In this document: positions 54,379 to 64,000 of the stretch, piece by piece | Numbering within the stretch: the first letter of the stretch is position 1 | Layout of the letters: each line of letters opens with the position of its first letter | Assembly: GCA_905160935.1 (NCBI GenBank) | Contig: CAJHZI010000794.1 | Coordinates: 3,593,501 to 3,657,500, forward strand | Source of the DNA: Enchytraeus crypticus | Taxonomy: Eukaryota; Annelida; Clitellata; Enchytraeida; Enchytraeidae | DNA length: 64,000 bases | Reading direction: 5' to 3' | The notes under the pieces: model-generated | Told to the model about the DNA's origin: nothing | Seen by the model: only the letters and a program-made list of their open reading frames with translations | The model's database searches: none | Program-made: the position numbers and the translations under genes

Positions 54379-54618
54379 TCATTCCCCCGAGACATGAAGC
54401 TTTCTAGGACTGCTCCAACAAATGGATAAGACTTCCGCCACAGTAATGAACACCACAATGCCTGGATGAGAATCCGAGCTCTCATTCTGCGCCAGAAATG
54501 TCTCTAATGGAATATCACATGGCAAATGTCGCAGGAACAGCTCGAGGTAACATCTTCTCGATATACTATCGCTTGGGAAAACCGTCTTACAGCTTCTTGC
54601 AAAGTTATAAATTGTCAA
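54379..54618 (-). other. Unassigned minus-strand frame
   Basis: Seventy-nine codons including SRRCYLELFLRHLPCDIPLE. The LELFLRHLP wording faintly recalls the LRELFLQRLP of Gypsy-type gag proteins, which would make it a retroelement scrap. Without further gag or pol sequence nearby this stays a guess. Confidence 0.2.
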
Positions 54619-55472
54619 GTCAATTTATGACATTGCTAATGTAATCTTTCTGAAATAGAAAATAGATGTCAAACTGCTTAAACTTTTCTTAAAGTTAAGA
54701 GTCCTAAGGTAGCATAATTGAAGTTTACGTAGGCCTGAATAGTTAAAAATTAACCGTTTATCAAAGCAAATAACGTCTAAAGTTAGTGCAAAAATTTTAT
54801 GTTCAATTCTCACCTAAAAATTCTTTGCATATTTTACCTTTTTGAACTGAACTTTCTTGCTTTCCTAGTCAACAAATCAATATAAATATTCTTTTCAGTT
54901 TTATCCTGCCACGACTGGCATAGGCCGCAACTGTGCAAGCGTATGCAGAGGCCTAAGCAGTATATCACCACATCAAAATTGCATAAACACGATCTTTAAG
55001 TCTCTTCTTTTCAAACACGAGTTTTATCACCACACGGTATTTAGAACATAAAAATACAACTTTCTTTACCATAAACTTTATCTACTGACACAAATCGACT
55101 GATTTTAGTAGTTTAATTGCTTTAAAAATATAATCTATGAACAGGGTTCTTATGTTTGCGACCCAATTCGACGGCGATATTAAACAAAAGCCATTGAAAC
55201 TTACGAATAAATCCTAAGACCGTCAAATTGACTGCTGCCGGATTAATTTTGTTACCAAATTAATTTACCAAATTTTATTAGCTTCCATTTCAATCGGTTA
55301 ATGTAGACTGCAACATTATTTTTTATTTTTATTTTTTATTTTTATTTTTTATTATTTTTTATTATTAAAACGTAGCCTTTAGATAAAATATTTATGCAGT
55401 AAAAACACATTTGCGAGAGAATGTTTTGGATTTTCTTTGTTTATGCTAGATTGATAGGCTTAAGTTTCGAAA
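54619..55472. other. No gene seen; A/T-rich simple repeat at right
   Basis: A run of TTTTTA-type units lies at 55318-55372. Otherwise nothing recognised. Confidence 0.4.
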
Positions 55473-55474
55473 TA

Positions 55475-55590
55475 GTCGGGTAGATAAAATCACAAAATAG
55501 TGATACCCGGACATTTAATGTGTAAAGCTGAATTTTTGTGTAGTTGTAGATGATGTTAAGGACTACTCGTATAAAAAGTTCCCCGTTTCT
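55475..55590 (+). repeat. Left terminal inverted repeat
   Basis: GTCGGGTAGA at 55475, ACCCGGACATTTAATGTG at 55505 and AAAGTTCCCCGTTTC near 55575. Spacer lengths differ from the right end by about ten bases in the first gap. Confidence 0.8.
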
Positions 55591-56079
55591 AGGACCTCAG
55601 GAAAAAAATTATAACCATTCTAAAATCGCTGATTTTGTTAAAGATTATGGGCATTAAAACAGAACAAAAACAACTTCCTATTAGTTTATTTTTGAGCGAT
55701 ATTGTACGCTTTTGCTGTAAGTTTGGTAAATTAGACCATTAATTGTAATTGATTTCTTGCTGAAATGTTATCAATATGTTATTTGAATCGTGTAATGGGA
55801 TATAAGTTATAAAACTTCTAATTAATTTCGAAACTGTATTTCGTTAAATATAGCTAATGAATAGTTTTAATTAACAAATTCTTAGATTATTAAGTAGGTA
55901 TTAATAAAATTAGTTACAGTTATCCAGAGATTAAAATTCAGCAAATTAAAGCTCTTGAGAGATGGCTGAAGATTTGCGAGAGATATAATTTCCGAAAAAT
56001 CAAGGCGTTATTTGTGTTTCACATGGAACTGATATTGATGAACCGATCTGATCGAACTGATCTGGCTGTTATATGATCT

Positions 56080-57830
56080 CAGGTGTTTAACACACTATTA
56101 GAAAGTGCTCGTTCACGCAATGGTAATGAACTCGTACATCATCAAACATCTTGTGATCAGTCAGTAGTAGTGCGCAACAGTTGCAGAAAGCCATACTACA
56201 AAAGAAAAAGTAACAAACATAAAACAAAAAATCAGCAACTGGAACAAGATGCAATAAATGATTCTATAGGAAAAAGACTTTGTTCATCTATGATTTTTAA
56301 TTGAAAAGCACAATGCTTGTTTTGCTTTGAATTATTAGATCAAAGATCAAAAGAAATACAATACAGCAATGTCAATAGAACTGCGAAGCACTGTTCAAGA
56401 GCATTGCCGAAGAAGGAATGATAACTGGGGATTTGAAGTTATGGGACGAATTGAAATGTGTTGTGACTTAGTGGCAGAAGAAGCCATATATCACAATATT
56501 CGTAATTTGAAATTTGTCAGCAGTAGGGCTAAGGAAGGTGCTGTTGCGGGGACTATTCACTGACCTAAATTAAATGAAGATTATCAATCATCATTTTTAA
56601 AGACTTGCTAGTGGTTGGGAGAGAACTGTGAATGAGTGCTATATACAATACAAAGTGTAGTTGAGAGAATGCAAGGTTGACAAAGTATAACTACTGATGG
56701 CAATGCCTATTCTGCAAAACATCTGAAGCGAAAGCTTGTTGAGCGCTATGAATAGCCTATGATGATAACATACTGGTTGCTGAAATATCAGGACGAAGAA
56801 ACGTGATTTGTTTCCACAATTTTTGCTCGTACTTAATTAGTGAGAAGTGGCACATGAAGAGGAAAGATGATATGACAGATGAGAGTAAACGAATCATAAC
56901 AGTGGCAGCTAAATTGATTGCAAATGAGATCAGAGAAATAGAATATTATATGAATCTATCTGCCAGTACCTATCTATTGAGCACAGGAACCATATCCCTC
57001 CTCTTCTGCATCAGCTTCTCAGATCATTAGCACCATCAACCATTAAGCAAAATAGCATTTGACAGAGTATCATTCAGCTGCACGGTCACACTCAATTATT
57101 GTACCATTGCTTCTCGGTCTGGGTGTGTCAGTTGATCACTTGATAGGATCCAAACCATTAATTGAGCAGCTGGCACGTTTAGGTTTCTCTCTGTCATATG
57201 ACGAAATTACATGATTATAACAGTCCACTGTAACTTTGAATCCTTCTGATATGAATATTCACCCATATCCTGAGGTATTACACAATGGGTTGCAGACAAT
57301 GCAAACCATAATGGTACTACATTGGATGGCACTGGTACTTTTCATGGTATGGGCGTTATAGTCGCTTCCACTGTGCTAGTCGTTAATACTGAGCATGATA
57401 ATTTCATGCCACTGGCACATAATTTGAGACACCTTAAGATCCATAAATTAATTAGAAATAAAGCCATACCCATTGTTCCAAACTTCCACACGCCTATGTA
57501 CGGTTTGACCAACATGACATTTAAACCACTGTGCCAGCTACGTTTTCAAAGCACATTGCCATCAATTGTGAATTTGGGTTTGGTTTGGCATATGAACTGG
57601 CTGTGTAAATATAATAATTACTCTATCAACACGATTTTATCACTTATAGACTTCAATCCATCTGATGATATTTGCTTATACTCTACGTTTCTACATGTCA
57701 AGGACAGTGGTTCAACCAAAAATATTTTAGGGGGGATAAAAAATTTTCACTATTACCTTCGGCCACGGAACTGGGGCCACATTGAACCTACTAGCTTACT
57801 AGCAAATCCAGTATCCCACTAGCTTACTTC
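56080..57830 (+). pseudogene. Decayed ORF of an uncharacterised multicopy protein family
   Basis: Pieces in order, in changing frames: FNTLLESARSRNGNELVHHQ then VVVRNSCRKPYYKRKS (56083-56304); TVQEHCRRRNDNWGFEVMGR then CCDLVAEEAIYH (56390-56500); GNAYSAKHLKRKLVERYE (56699-56752); NVICFHNFCSYLISEKWHMK then DESKRIITVAAKLIANEIRE (56800-56940); PLLLGLGVSVDHLIGSKPLI then QLARLGFSLSYDEIT (57100-57210); and NANHNGTTLDGTGTFHGMGV (57298-57357), continuing to 57822. I recall similar proteins (a CRKxY motif, CxDLxAxExxYH, then DNxDHNxxTLDGxGTFHGMG) as large unannotated families in molluscs, cnidarians and arthropods, but know no function. At least five frame changes or stops. Its position between the TIRs suggests it is the element's own protein, perhaps the transposase; that is inference. 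Confidence 0.65.
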
Positions 57831-58422
57831 CACCAATACCCATACTACAGTCAGGGACATTGGTAGAAAAGCAATTTGGGTGTAGGGAGGATCATTTTTG
57901 CACTGACAGGCATAAAGTAGAGGGTGAAGGGGGGCACAGGAAGAGGCTAATACACCCCTCTCCAAAGGGGAACATTTTTGTAATTTGTGAGAAAACTGGT
58001 GGACTTTCAGAGCATTTTAGAAGGAATATATAGCCAATTATATTTCTTTTTTGTATTTTTTTGTAAGAATATCCAATAACATATCAAGTCATATCAGTCT
58101 AATTATAATTAATTAAAAAATCATTAATTATTAAACTAAATTATTATAAATGGTCTAATTATGGTTATTAGACCAATTGTATTGAAACTATTGAAAGCTC
58201 TTCGTTGTTCTGCCGTTGTCATAATTAAACTTTCACTTCACATAACCAGCCCATTCCCTATCCCTTCCCTCCCCCCACCAAAAACCCCGCAGATCTGGAT
58301 GAATTGCAAGTAACCTAAGTTGGGCTGGGACTCAGGCTAATTATGCCACTGTTCATGGAGCAAGCATTAAAGCACATGTAAATTTAATATCATCTGTATT
58401 ATGAGAGGCTTCCTTACTCTTC

Positions 58423-58475
58423 CGGTCACTGATATGCTATCGAGCAAGAAACTGACATTAAATTTGGCTTTAATT
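58423..58475 (+). repeat. SINE/LINE common 3' tail fragment inside the TIR element
   Basis: CGGTCACTGATATGCTATCG, AGCAAGAAACTGACATT and AAATTTGGCTTT. It is nested in the TIR element and close to the copy at 31405. Confidence 0.6.
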
Positions 58476-58633
58476 TTTGGCTTTATCTTTATTTGTTGCA
58501 GATACATGATTAATATTTCACTTGCTAAGTTTTGTAGTCCTACAATAATTTGTTAACACTTTGAAAATCTCTTGAGAAAATAAAAATTGTTAATTTTTGG
58601 TTTTTTGGACATAACATTTTTATTAGTAGTGAT

Positions 58634-58740
58634 ACGAATGGGGAACTTTACATTTGAATTCAGCTCAAAAATCCGCTTCCAACGAATATAAATGTGGCTT
58701 TACACGTTAAATGTCCCGGTTTTTTTAATTTCTACCCGAC
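58634..58740 (-). repeat. Right terminal inverted repeat
   Basis: Read inward on the minus strand: GTCGGGTAGA, ACCGGGACATTTAACGTG, TAAAGC, then AAAGTTCCCCATTCG near 58634-58650. Confidence 0.8.
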
Positions 58741-58742
58741 TA

Positions 58743-60345
58743 AAACCTGTTGCAGTGAATACAGTACAATTATCGCCGTCATCTTCAAATAAGCAAGAAT
58801 ACGTGACTCAGACATTCAGTTTCTTCATAACTACATAAAAGATTAACTAAATCTATTTACAAATAAAACAAACATAAAAAGACTCAAATTTCGCTTTCTC
58901 TGCGATTTACGCATTAATATTGCAGTGTGTATTGCTGGTGCAGAACTGCTTACAGATATACATGTACATGTATACTCAGCTTGGGGCGACACTGACATCA
59001 TCATCAGAAGCAGAAACCGAACGCTAAATCTTAAAGGCATTGTATTGTATTGTACTGTGTATCCGAAGAAGACTTTGTTTCCAACTATGCAAACTCATTA
59101 GCGTAGCGCCAATCAGAGAGAGGTTCAAGCATGGTTCCTACCTAGCCGCGAACCAATTAGGCCAAATGCGACTAGCGTAGCACTGCAAGGCATTTTCAGT
59201 TCGAAAACTTCAATTCAGGTCTGTTAATTTACTTTATGCACAACAATAAAAGAAAACATTATACACGTACAGCTGAAATGAACCGAAATCAATAAAGAGG
59301 AAGGCAACGAGAAACTACCCTCCATATCAATAGCTTAGTAGAAGTAAAAGATGAGATTAAGGTCGAAACCGGGTAAAAAACTGAACCCAAGTCCCGTTGT
59401 TATGTACAAAAGTTGAACGTTTGATAGAGTACTTACCATGTTCAAGAAATATATTAAAATTATTACTCGCAATGGAAACTAAAGAGCATTTATTACCTTC
59501 GGCAACACGCGTACAATAATATACTTACCACGTAATTACATCACTCATAGTGCAGCCATCATTAACCAGTTCTGTGGCTTCCTGTCATTTAAAGTAAAGA
59601 GTATGAGATTGTTCTCTTGACGTTCAAAACATTTCGCTTAGTCCATCCTTTATATCCATCCACAGAAGCTTCAATTTCCCCATAAGCATCTATGTCTTTG
59701 AGTAGTTGTTGAGTAGGGCTACCAAGTTTATCGCTCTCTATCGCTATTATTATTTATAATTAATTATTCGAAGTCATTTTTAACTTTTACAACTTTTAAA
59801 ACTTTAATTTTTACTGGTAATCATTCCAAGCTATTATTATAAACTTTATTTTAGGTGTTATTTTAAACTTTTTAAAAGAACTTCTAATGATTTTAAATAT
59901 GGATTGAATGTTTTAATAAATTACTAACACTAAATTGCATCTTAATTGAAGTTATGATATTTTATGTGATATATTCTACATGCATTCTATTGCATTTAAT
60001 ATTAGTTTCTGTATGCGAACGGTCCATGTAAGAGCCAAGAGCCTTAGGTCTACCCCTGACTTTGCATTACAAGTCCTACTTTTACGATTTTATAATTTTG
60101 CTGAGAAGTTAAAAGTAAAAAACTAAATTTCACCCCTAAACTTCAGACACCAACCTGCCCGAAGTCTTAAACGTTCTTCGGCTCACAGGTGAGCATTCCT
60201 TAATACAAAAATTTAGAGACCAGGAGTAGTATGCCTCCTAACCTTTTCTTCCATTTTCACTTTCTGCGGGAGGATTAACCAAAAATTTCCCTACCAACAA
60301 ACCAATGTATTTATCCTAACACTCTTTTAAATTTCCGAGAAGCAC
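58743..60345. other. No gene seen; one tail fragment
   Basis: A tail-like piece (GACACTGACATCATCATC, GAAACCGAACGCTAAATC) lies at 58985-59035. Nothing else recognised. Confidence 0.45.
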
Positions 60346-60351
60346 AGTGTT

Positions 60352-60450
60352 TCAGTATGTGCGGGGTTCAAATCCTGGGCTCGCCCGTCACTGACATCGC
60401 TTTCGAGTGAGGAAACTGACGTTAACGCTGGCTTTACTAGCTTTCTATCT
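60352..60450 (+). repeat. tRNA-derived SINE, family 1, 5'-truncated
   Basis: Begins at CAGTATGTGCGGGGTTC (B box region), then AAATCCTGGGCTCGCCCGTC, CTTTCGAGTGAGGAAACTG and ACGTTAACGCTGGCTTTAC. The 5' tRNA head is missing. Confidence 0.88.
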
Positions 60451-61190
60451 CATTTTTCACTCCCATATATTTGTACGATTCGCTTAGATTAGTAGCACTT
60501 GGTGTATGTGCCATAGAAGAGCCTAATATCACTCATCATGGCGTGAAGAAAATGATATTAAATCTATTTAATACTACCAATATTACTAAATGCCGATAAC
60601 GCAACTCATATTTAATATTGTCATATGATAAGGCAGCGTTAACATGTTTATACATAATGTGTATTTAAGCTCAATTTTGACTAAACTAACAGCAGCTTTT
60701 TCTTTCGTTTACACATTCAATTGTATAGATAGATATGAAAGATGCGCCAAGTGAATAAGACTTCCATTAATTATAAATGTAAGTGTTATTTTTTAAAATA
60801 TAAATGTCGACGTTTTATTCGAATAACAGCACTTGTTACAGCGGCGTCAGGATATATGTTTTGAAGTTACAGCAAGAGCCACTGCTCGAAGATATCTGCT
60901 TTGGAGTTATAATAACTTAATAAGTAAGTAGAGCTATTATTTGAAATTTAGAATTAAGACGCATGTCTTACAGTTGTAGAGAAAATAGGTCATGGGTATT
61001 ATAACTAATTTAAGTAAATCATAGGTCATTATCTGCTTGGAAGCCAATGCATAACGAGAGAACAATTAATTGATATTAAATCACGTAGACGATTAGGTAA
61101 TAAACATAAGTATATTATTCACATCGAAGCTTAGTAAGGATTACCTATATTTCAGTCTAATCCGGTAAACTTTAGTTCAGTAGTCCAAAT
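60451..61190. other. No gene seen
   Basis: AT-rich, nothing recognised. Confidence 0.4.
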
Positions 61191-61194
61191 TCAT

Positions 61195-61652
61195 TGTTCA
61201 TCAGACTCCTCGTCAGACTGCTCGTCAGACTACTCGTCTAATTGCTCGTCAGACTGCTCGTCAGATTGCTCGTCAGACTGCTAGACACTCGTTAGACTGC
61301 TCGTCAGATTGCTCGTTAGACTGCTAGACGCTCGTTAGACTGCTCGTCAGATTGCTCGTCAGACTGCTAGACGCTCGTTAGACTGCTCGTCAGATAGCTC
61401 GTCCGATTGCTCGTCAGATAACCCGTCAGATAGCGCGTCAGATTGCTCGTCAGACAGCGTGTCAGATAGCTCGTCAGATAGCGCGTCAGATAATTCGTCG
61501 GATTGCTCGTCAGATTGCTCGTTAGATAGCTCGTCAGATAAATCGTCAGACAGCGTGTCAGATAACTCGTCAGATAGCACGTCAGATAGCGCGTCAGAAA
61601 ACTCGTCAGATAGAGCGTCAGACAGCGTGTCAGATAGAGCGTCAACTTCAAG
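61195..61652. repeat. 12-bp satellite array (TCGTCAGATAGC-like)
   Basis: About 36 imperfect units of 11-13 bases. The right part (61459 onward) stays in register and gives an open frame of SDSS/SDNS/SDSA tetrapeptides on the plus strand and LSDE/LSDT on the minus. The left part contains length changes (CTAGACACTCG, CTAGACGCTCG) that break the frame. I see no splice sites or unique domain except a short tail HPALADLLYQCLHVLGQLYQ, so a gene is unlikely. Confidence 0.92.
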
Positions 61653-61952
61653 TGAACACCCCGCACTGGCTGATCTTCTGTATCAATGTCTACATGTACT
61701 AGGGCAACTCTACCAGCCGTTGATTTAAATATGTATCAGAAAAATTTTCAGTTTCATAACGTTGAATGTCATAGAAAACTGCGAAAACGTTTTATCACGA
61801 TGAATATAATTAGCTAGAAATAACAAACAGTTAGGTCTGCCTGTGTGCAATTCCACCATCGCATAAAATTATTTAATTACCACTTTTATCCGAAAAACTG
61901 TGATTTATTACGATAAAAGTTGAAATTGTTGTATCTAGAAAGCCGCAATCAA

Positions 61953-61980
61953 TTATCAGTATGTTACAACATACTGATAA
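61953..61980. repeat. Perfect 13-bp inverted repeat with 2-base loop
   Basis: TTATCAGTATGTT, AC, AACATACTGATAA. Confidence 0.95.
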
Positions 61981-62194
61981 TAACACTATGTCATCCATTG
62001 GCTAATAGTTAATTTATAATAAATAGAATTTGTAATAATTATAGTTTGATGCAACTGCAATACAAATGCACCAAAAGTATTAAACGACATTACAGAACTA
62101 AAAGCTTCTGTTTTAGGTCTATCAAATTACAATAATTTTTAAAAGTTTATTTCAATCGTTCATTTAATATCATTAAATGCTGAAAAGCTAAGTA

Positions 62195-62315
62195 TAACGT
62201 CAGTTTCCGTATCACAAAAGATACTGTCAGAGACGGTCCGGCTGGAATTTGAACTTGTGGCCTGCTGATTCTCAGGCAAGCGTGCTATGCATTCGGCCAT
62301 CCAACTGATAATAGA
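62195..62315 (-). repeat. SINE, family 2 (minus)
   Basis: On the minus strand: GGATGGCCGAATGCATAGC, ACGCTTGCCTGAGAATCAGC, CACAAGTTCAAATTCCAGCC, CTGACAGTATCTTTTGTG and ATACGGAAACTGACGTTA. It has a tRNA-like head, a B box (AGTTCAAATTCC) and the common tail; the best copy of this family. Confidence 0.8.
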
Positions 62316-63180
62316 GGCATGGTCTACCAGGTACTATTTTATTGACACTACCCACCCTTTAATTCTGTGATTTTTACAATATTCATAAACTGCTGTGACG
62401 TCAACGCCGTTTTCTTCAGATGACGAAAAAATGAACAATTTTAAAATATAATTAACAAAAGGCCGTTTACTTAAACTAGCGTTCAGAACATCTAATGAAG
62501 AGCAATGAACAACGAGAAGAGAGTAGCTGAATTCTCAATCATGGCATCAGCATTAGACGAGAAAACTGATGATAAAACAAAAGATCAGCTTTAGTTAAAT
62601 GAATTTTCAGAGCAAAGTGCACATGCAAGGTACTGATCCTCAACTACGCCACGCCATGTAGCAGACACGTTACGTTCGCCATTAGTCCGACGGAATAGTC
62701 GCCAATCTTACAGATAAATAAATAAAATTACACCAAATGCTTCAGCAGCGATATTTGCTATCTTCAAAAGTAGTCACCCGTTTACCCGATTAACCGATTT
62801 ACCAAATGCAGATCAAAGCCCTTGCACTAGGAGAGGACTAAATCAGGAATCGATCCTTGATCTACAGCATCAAATATAGACGCATATAACCACTCAGCCT
62901 GGCAAACAAGCTAGAAAAAAAGAGATTGGAAAATCCGCAGCAATACGCAGTGTTGAAAGTAAAGTTTACAAATTATAATCTCACCAGTAAAAACTAGCAT
63001 CATAAACTTTCACAAAGCGATCGACACTTCGTTTCAACGGCCGCAATTACTGAAATATTTATTATATAATTATTCAAGCATTTATCTAATTATTAACTCA
63101 TTTGTTGATTAACAAATACATTCAGCAAACTGGCTGCGGCATAACGAGATTTGAGGCGAGCGAGAGTAAAGAATTTTAAT
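62316..63180. other. No gene seen
   Basis: Nothing recognised apart from a faint SINE-like piece near 62790-62900 (AATCAGGAATCGATCCTTGA). Confidence 0.4.
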
Positions 63181-63193
63181 CGAGACGTATACG

Positions 63194-63215
63194 TATACGT
63201 GTAGATACACGTATA
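63194..63215. repeat. 10-bp perfect inverted repeat
   Basis: TATACGTGTA, GA, TACACGTATA. Confidence 0.9.
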
Positions 63216-63394
63216 TGGCAGGATAATACAATAAATGTATACAAATAAGGTGATACGTTTACATGGGTAAAGGCAAGTTTCAATTCGATAATTTTAGAAT
63301 TTATCGCTATATTCCGATTTTTAAAAACTCTAAAAACTTTCTAATGAAATTTCCAACTGTTAAGAAAATAATTTTTTGAGAGCCACTAAGTATA

Positions 63395-63399
<5 letters not shown>

Positions 63400-63445
<46 letters not shown>
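63400..63445. repeat. (TA)n microsatellite
   Basis: About 21 TA repeats. Confidence 0.97.
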
Positions 63446-63447
<2 letters not shown>

Positions 63448-63474
63448 TAGAGATGGGAATTTTATGAATTTCCA

Positions 63475-63605
63475 GAGTTCGGGTTCGGTTCGGTTCGTTG
63501 AAAATGAAAGTTCGGATCGGGTTCGGTTCTAACAAGGGTTCGGGTTCGGTTCGGGTTCGGCTTGCTTTCCAACTCGCAAGAGTTCGATTTCGAGTTCGAA
63601 AAGAT
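63475..63605. repeat. GGTTCG-type short tandem repeat
   Basis: Degenerate GGTTCGGTTCGG / GGGTTCGGGTTCGG units with AAAAT and AACAAG interruptions. The minus-strand frame reads EPNPN/EPDPN repeats and is an artefact. It looks superficially like a telomere repeat but the unit is not TTAGGG. Confidence 0.85.
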
Positions 63606-64000
63606 TTGGTTTGGATAATGTTGCAATAGTTTAACTTTACTTATAATAGTCATGGTTATGACAAACATGCTTAAAATGGTTTATGGTAAATATGCTTAAA
63701 AAATTAATTAAGTCATAAAAGCTGCCACATTTTTTCACTTGGGTAAAAATATGACAATGAAAAAAGGAGAGAAGTGGTATTTATTCCTGTAGATTTCTTA
63801 AAATATTGTTAGATGACCAACAAATGTTCATAATATAGATACTTAGCTAAATTATTGTATCTGAAATATTTTCCTTGATTATAACGAGCAAATAGAATGC
63901 TTCATCAATTTTTAAATTTTATTGTCACTATAGGCCTATATATTAAATACGTTTATAATTAAGTGGAAATGTTTTGACTAAAATTTGATCCAATATTTCA

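Larger units (their letters stand above)
55473..58742 (+). mobile_element. DNA-transposon-like element with terminal inverted repeats, unclassified
   Basis: The left end reads TA then GTCGGGTAGA (55475-55484); the right end is its exact inverse ending CTACCCGAC then TA (58741-58742). After a short AT-rich spacer a second block matches 22 of 24 bases: left ACCCGGACATTTAATGTG, right (inverted) ACCGGGACATTTAACGTG, both continuing TAAAGC. A third block, AAAGTTCCCC, lies about 100 bases in from each end. Between the ends is a decayed coding region on the plus strand. The flanking TA on both sides could be a TA target-site duplication, as in Tc1/mariner-like elements, but a 2-bp match is weak evidence. 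About 3.27 kb in all. Worn and frame-broken, so inactive. Confidence 0.75.

Noticed and set aside
63462-63668. Protein with EPNPN repeats, or an interstitial telomere
   Set aside because: The frame is a by-product of degenerate GGTTCG units, and the unit is not the animal telomere TTAGGG.
49521-64000. Zinc-finger exons of the nuclear receptor
   Set aside because: I scanned the minus strand for CEGCKGFF- and CRxxKC-like coding and found none; they are presumed to lie beyond the window, not lost.

Overview
The window is animal nuclear DNA: AT-rich, with short exons bounded by GT/AG splice sites, long introns, and very many retroelement remnants and simple repeats. A jockey/CR1-type LINE, tRNA-derived SINEs with LINE-like tails, and a nuclear receptor with a long hinge suggest a marine invertebrate, most likely a mollusc or another lophotrochozoan. 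That assignment is an inference; nothing in the sequence fixes the species.

Three protein-coding genes are supported, all on the minus strand. (1) A single J-domain exon of a type I DnaJ/Hsp40 co-chaperone (1006-1065); its other exons lie outside the window or were not found. (2) A ZCCHC14/ZCCHC2-like gene (about 16143 down to 9701) with five coding exons: a conserved N-terminal helical module, a huge low-complexity glutamine-rich exon, and a C-terminal CCHC zinc knuckle. (3) The 3' part of a nuclear hormone receptor of the NR1 type (49520 down to 32636): the end of the DNA-binding-domain extension, a hinge of more than 400 residues in one exon, and a ligand-binding domain over the next five exons. 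The zinc-finger exons are not in the window. Splice phases agree across all the proposed joins.

Mobile DNA dominates the rest. A nearly full-length but frame-broken LINE lies at 17000-21720, upstream of and antisense to the ZCCHC14-like gene. A DNA-transposon-like element with terminal inverted repeats and TA at both ends lies at 55473-58742 and carries a decayed copy of a multicopy protein family that I know only as uncharacterised. Further remnants belong to at least three LINE 3'-end families: one with a GA-rich tail, one with a (GAT)n tail, and one sharing its 3' end with SINEs. There are about ten tRNA-derived SINEs, and satellite-like arrays with units of 12, 18, 23, 33, 34, 38, 41 and 57 bp.

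The observations most worth following are: the TIR element and its cargo; a 51-bp tandem duplication that copies a splice acceptor of the receptor's ligand-binding domain in frame; the shared SINE/LINE tail; a minisatellite whose every unit is a small hairpin; and LINE tails that seem to have seeded the GA microsatellites.
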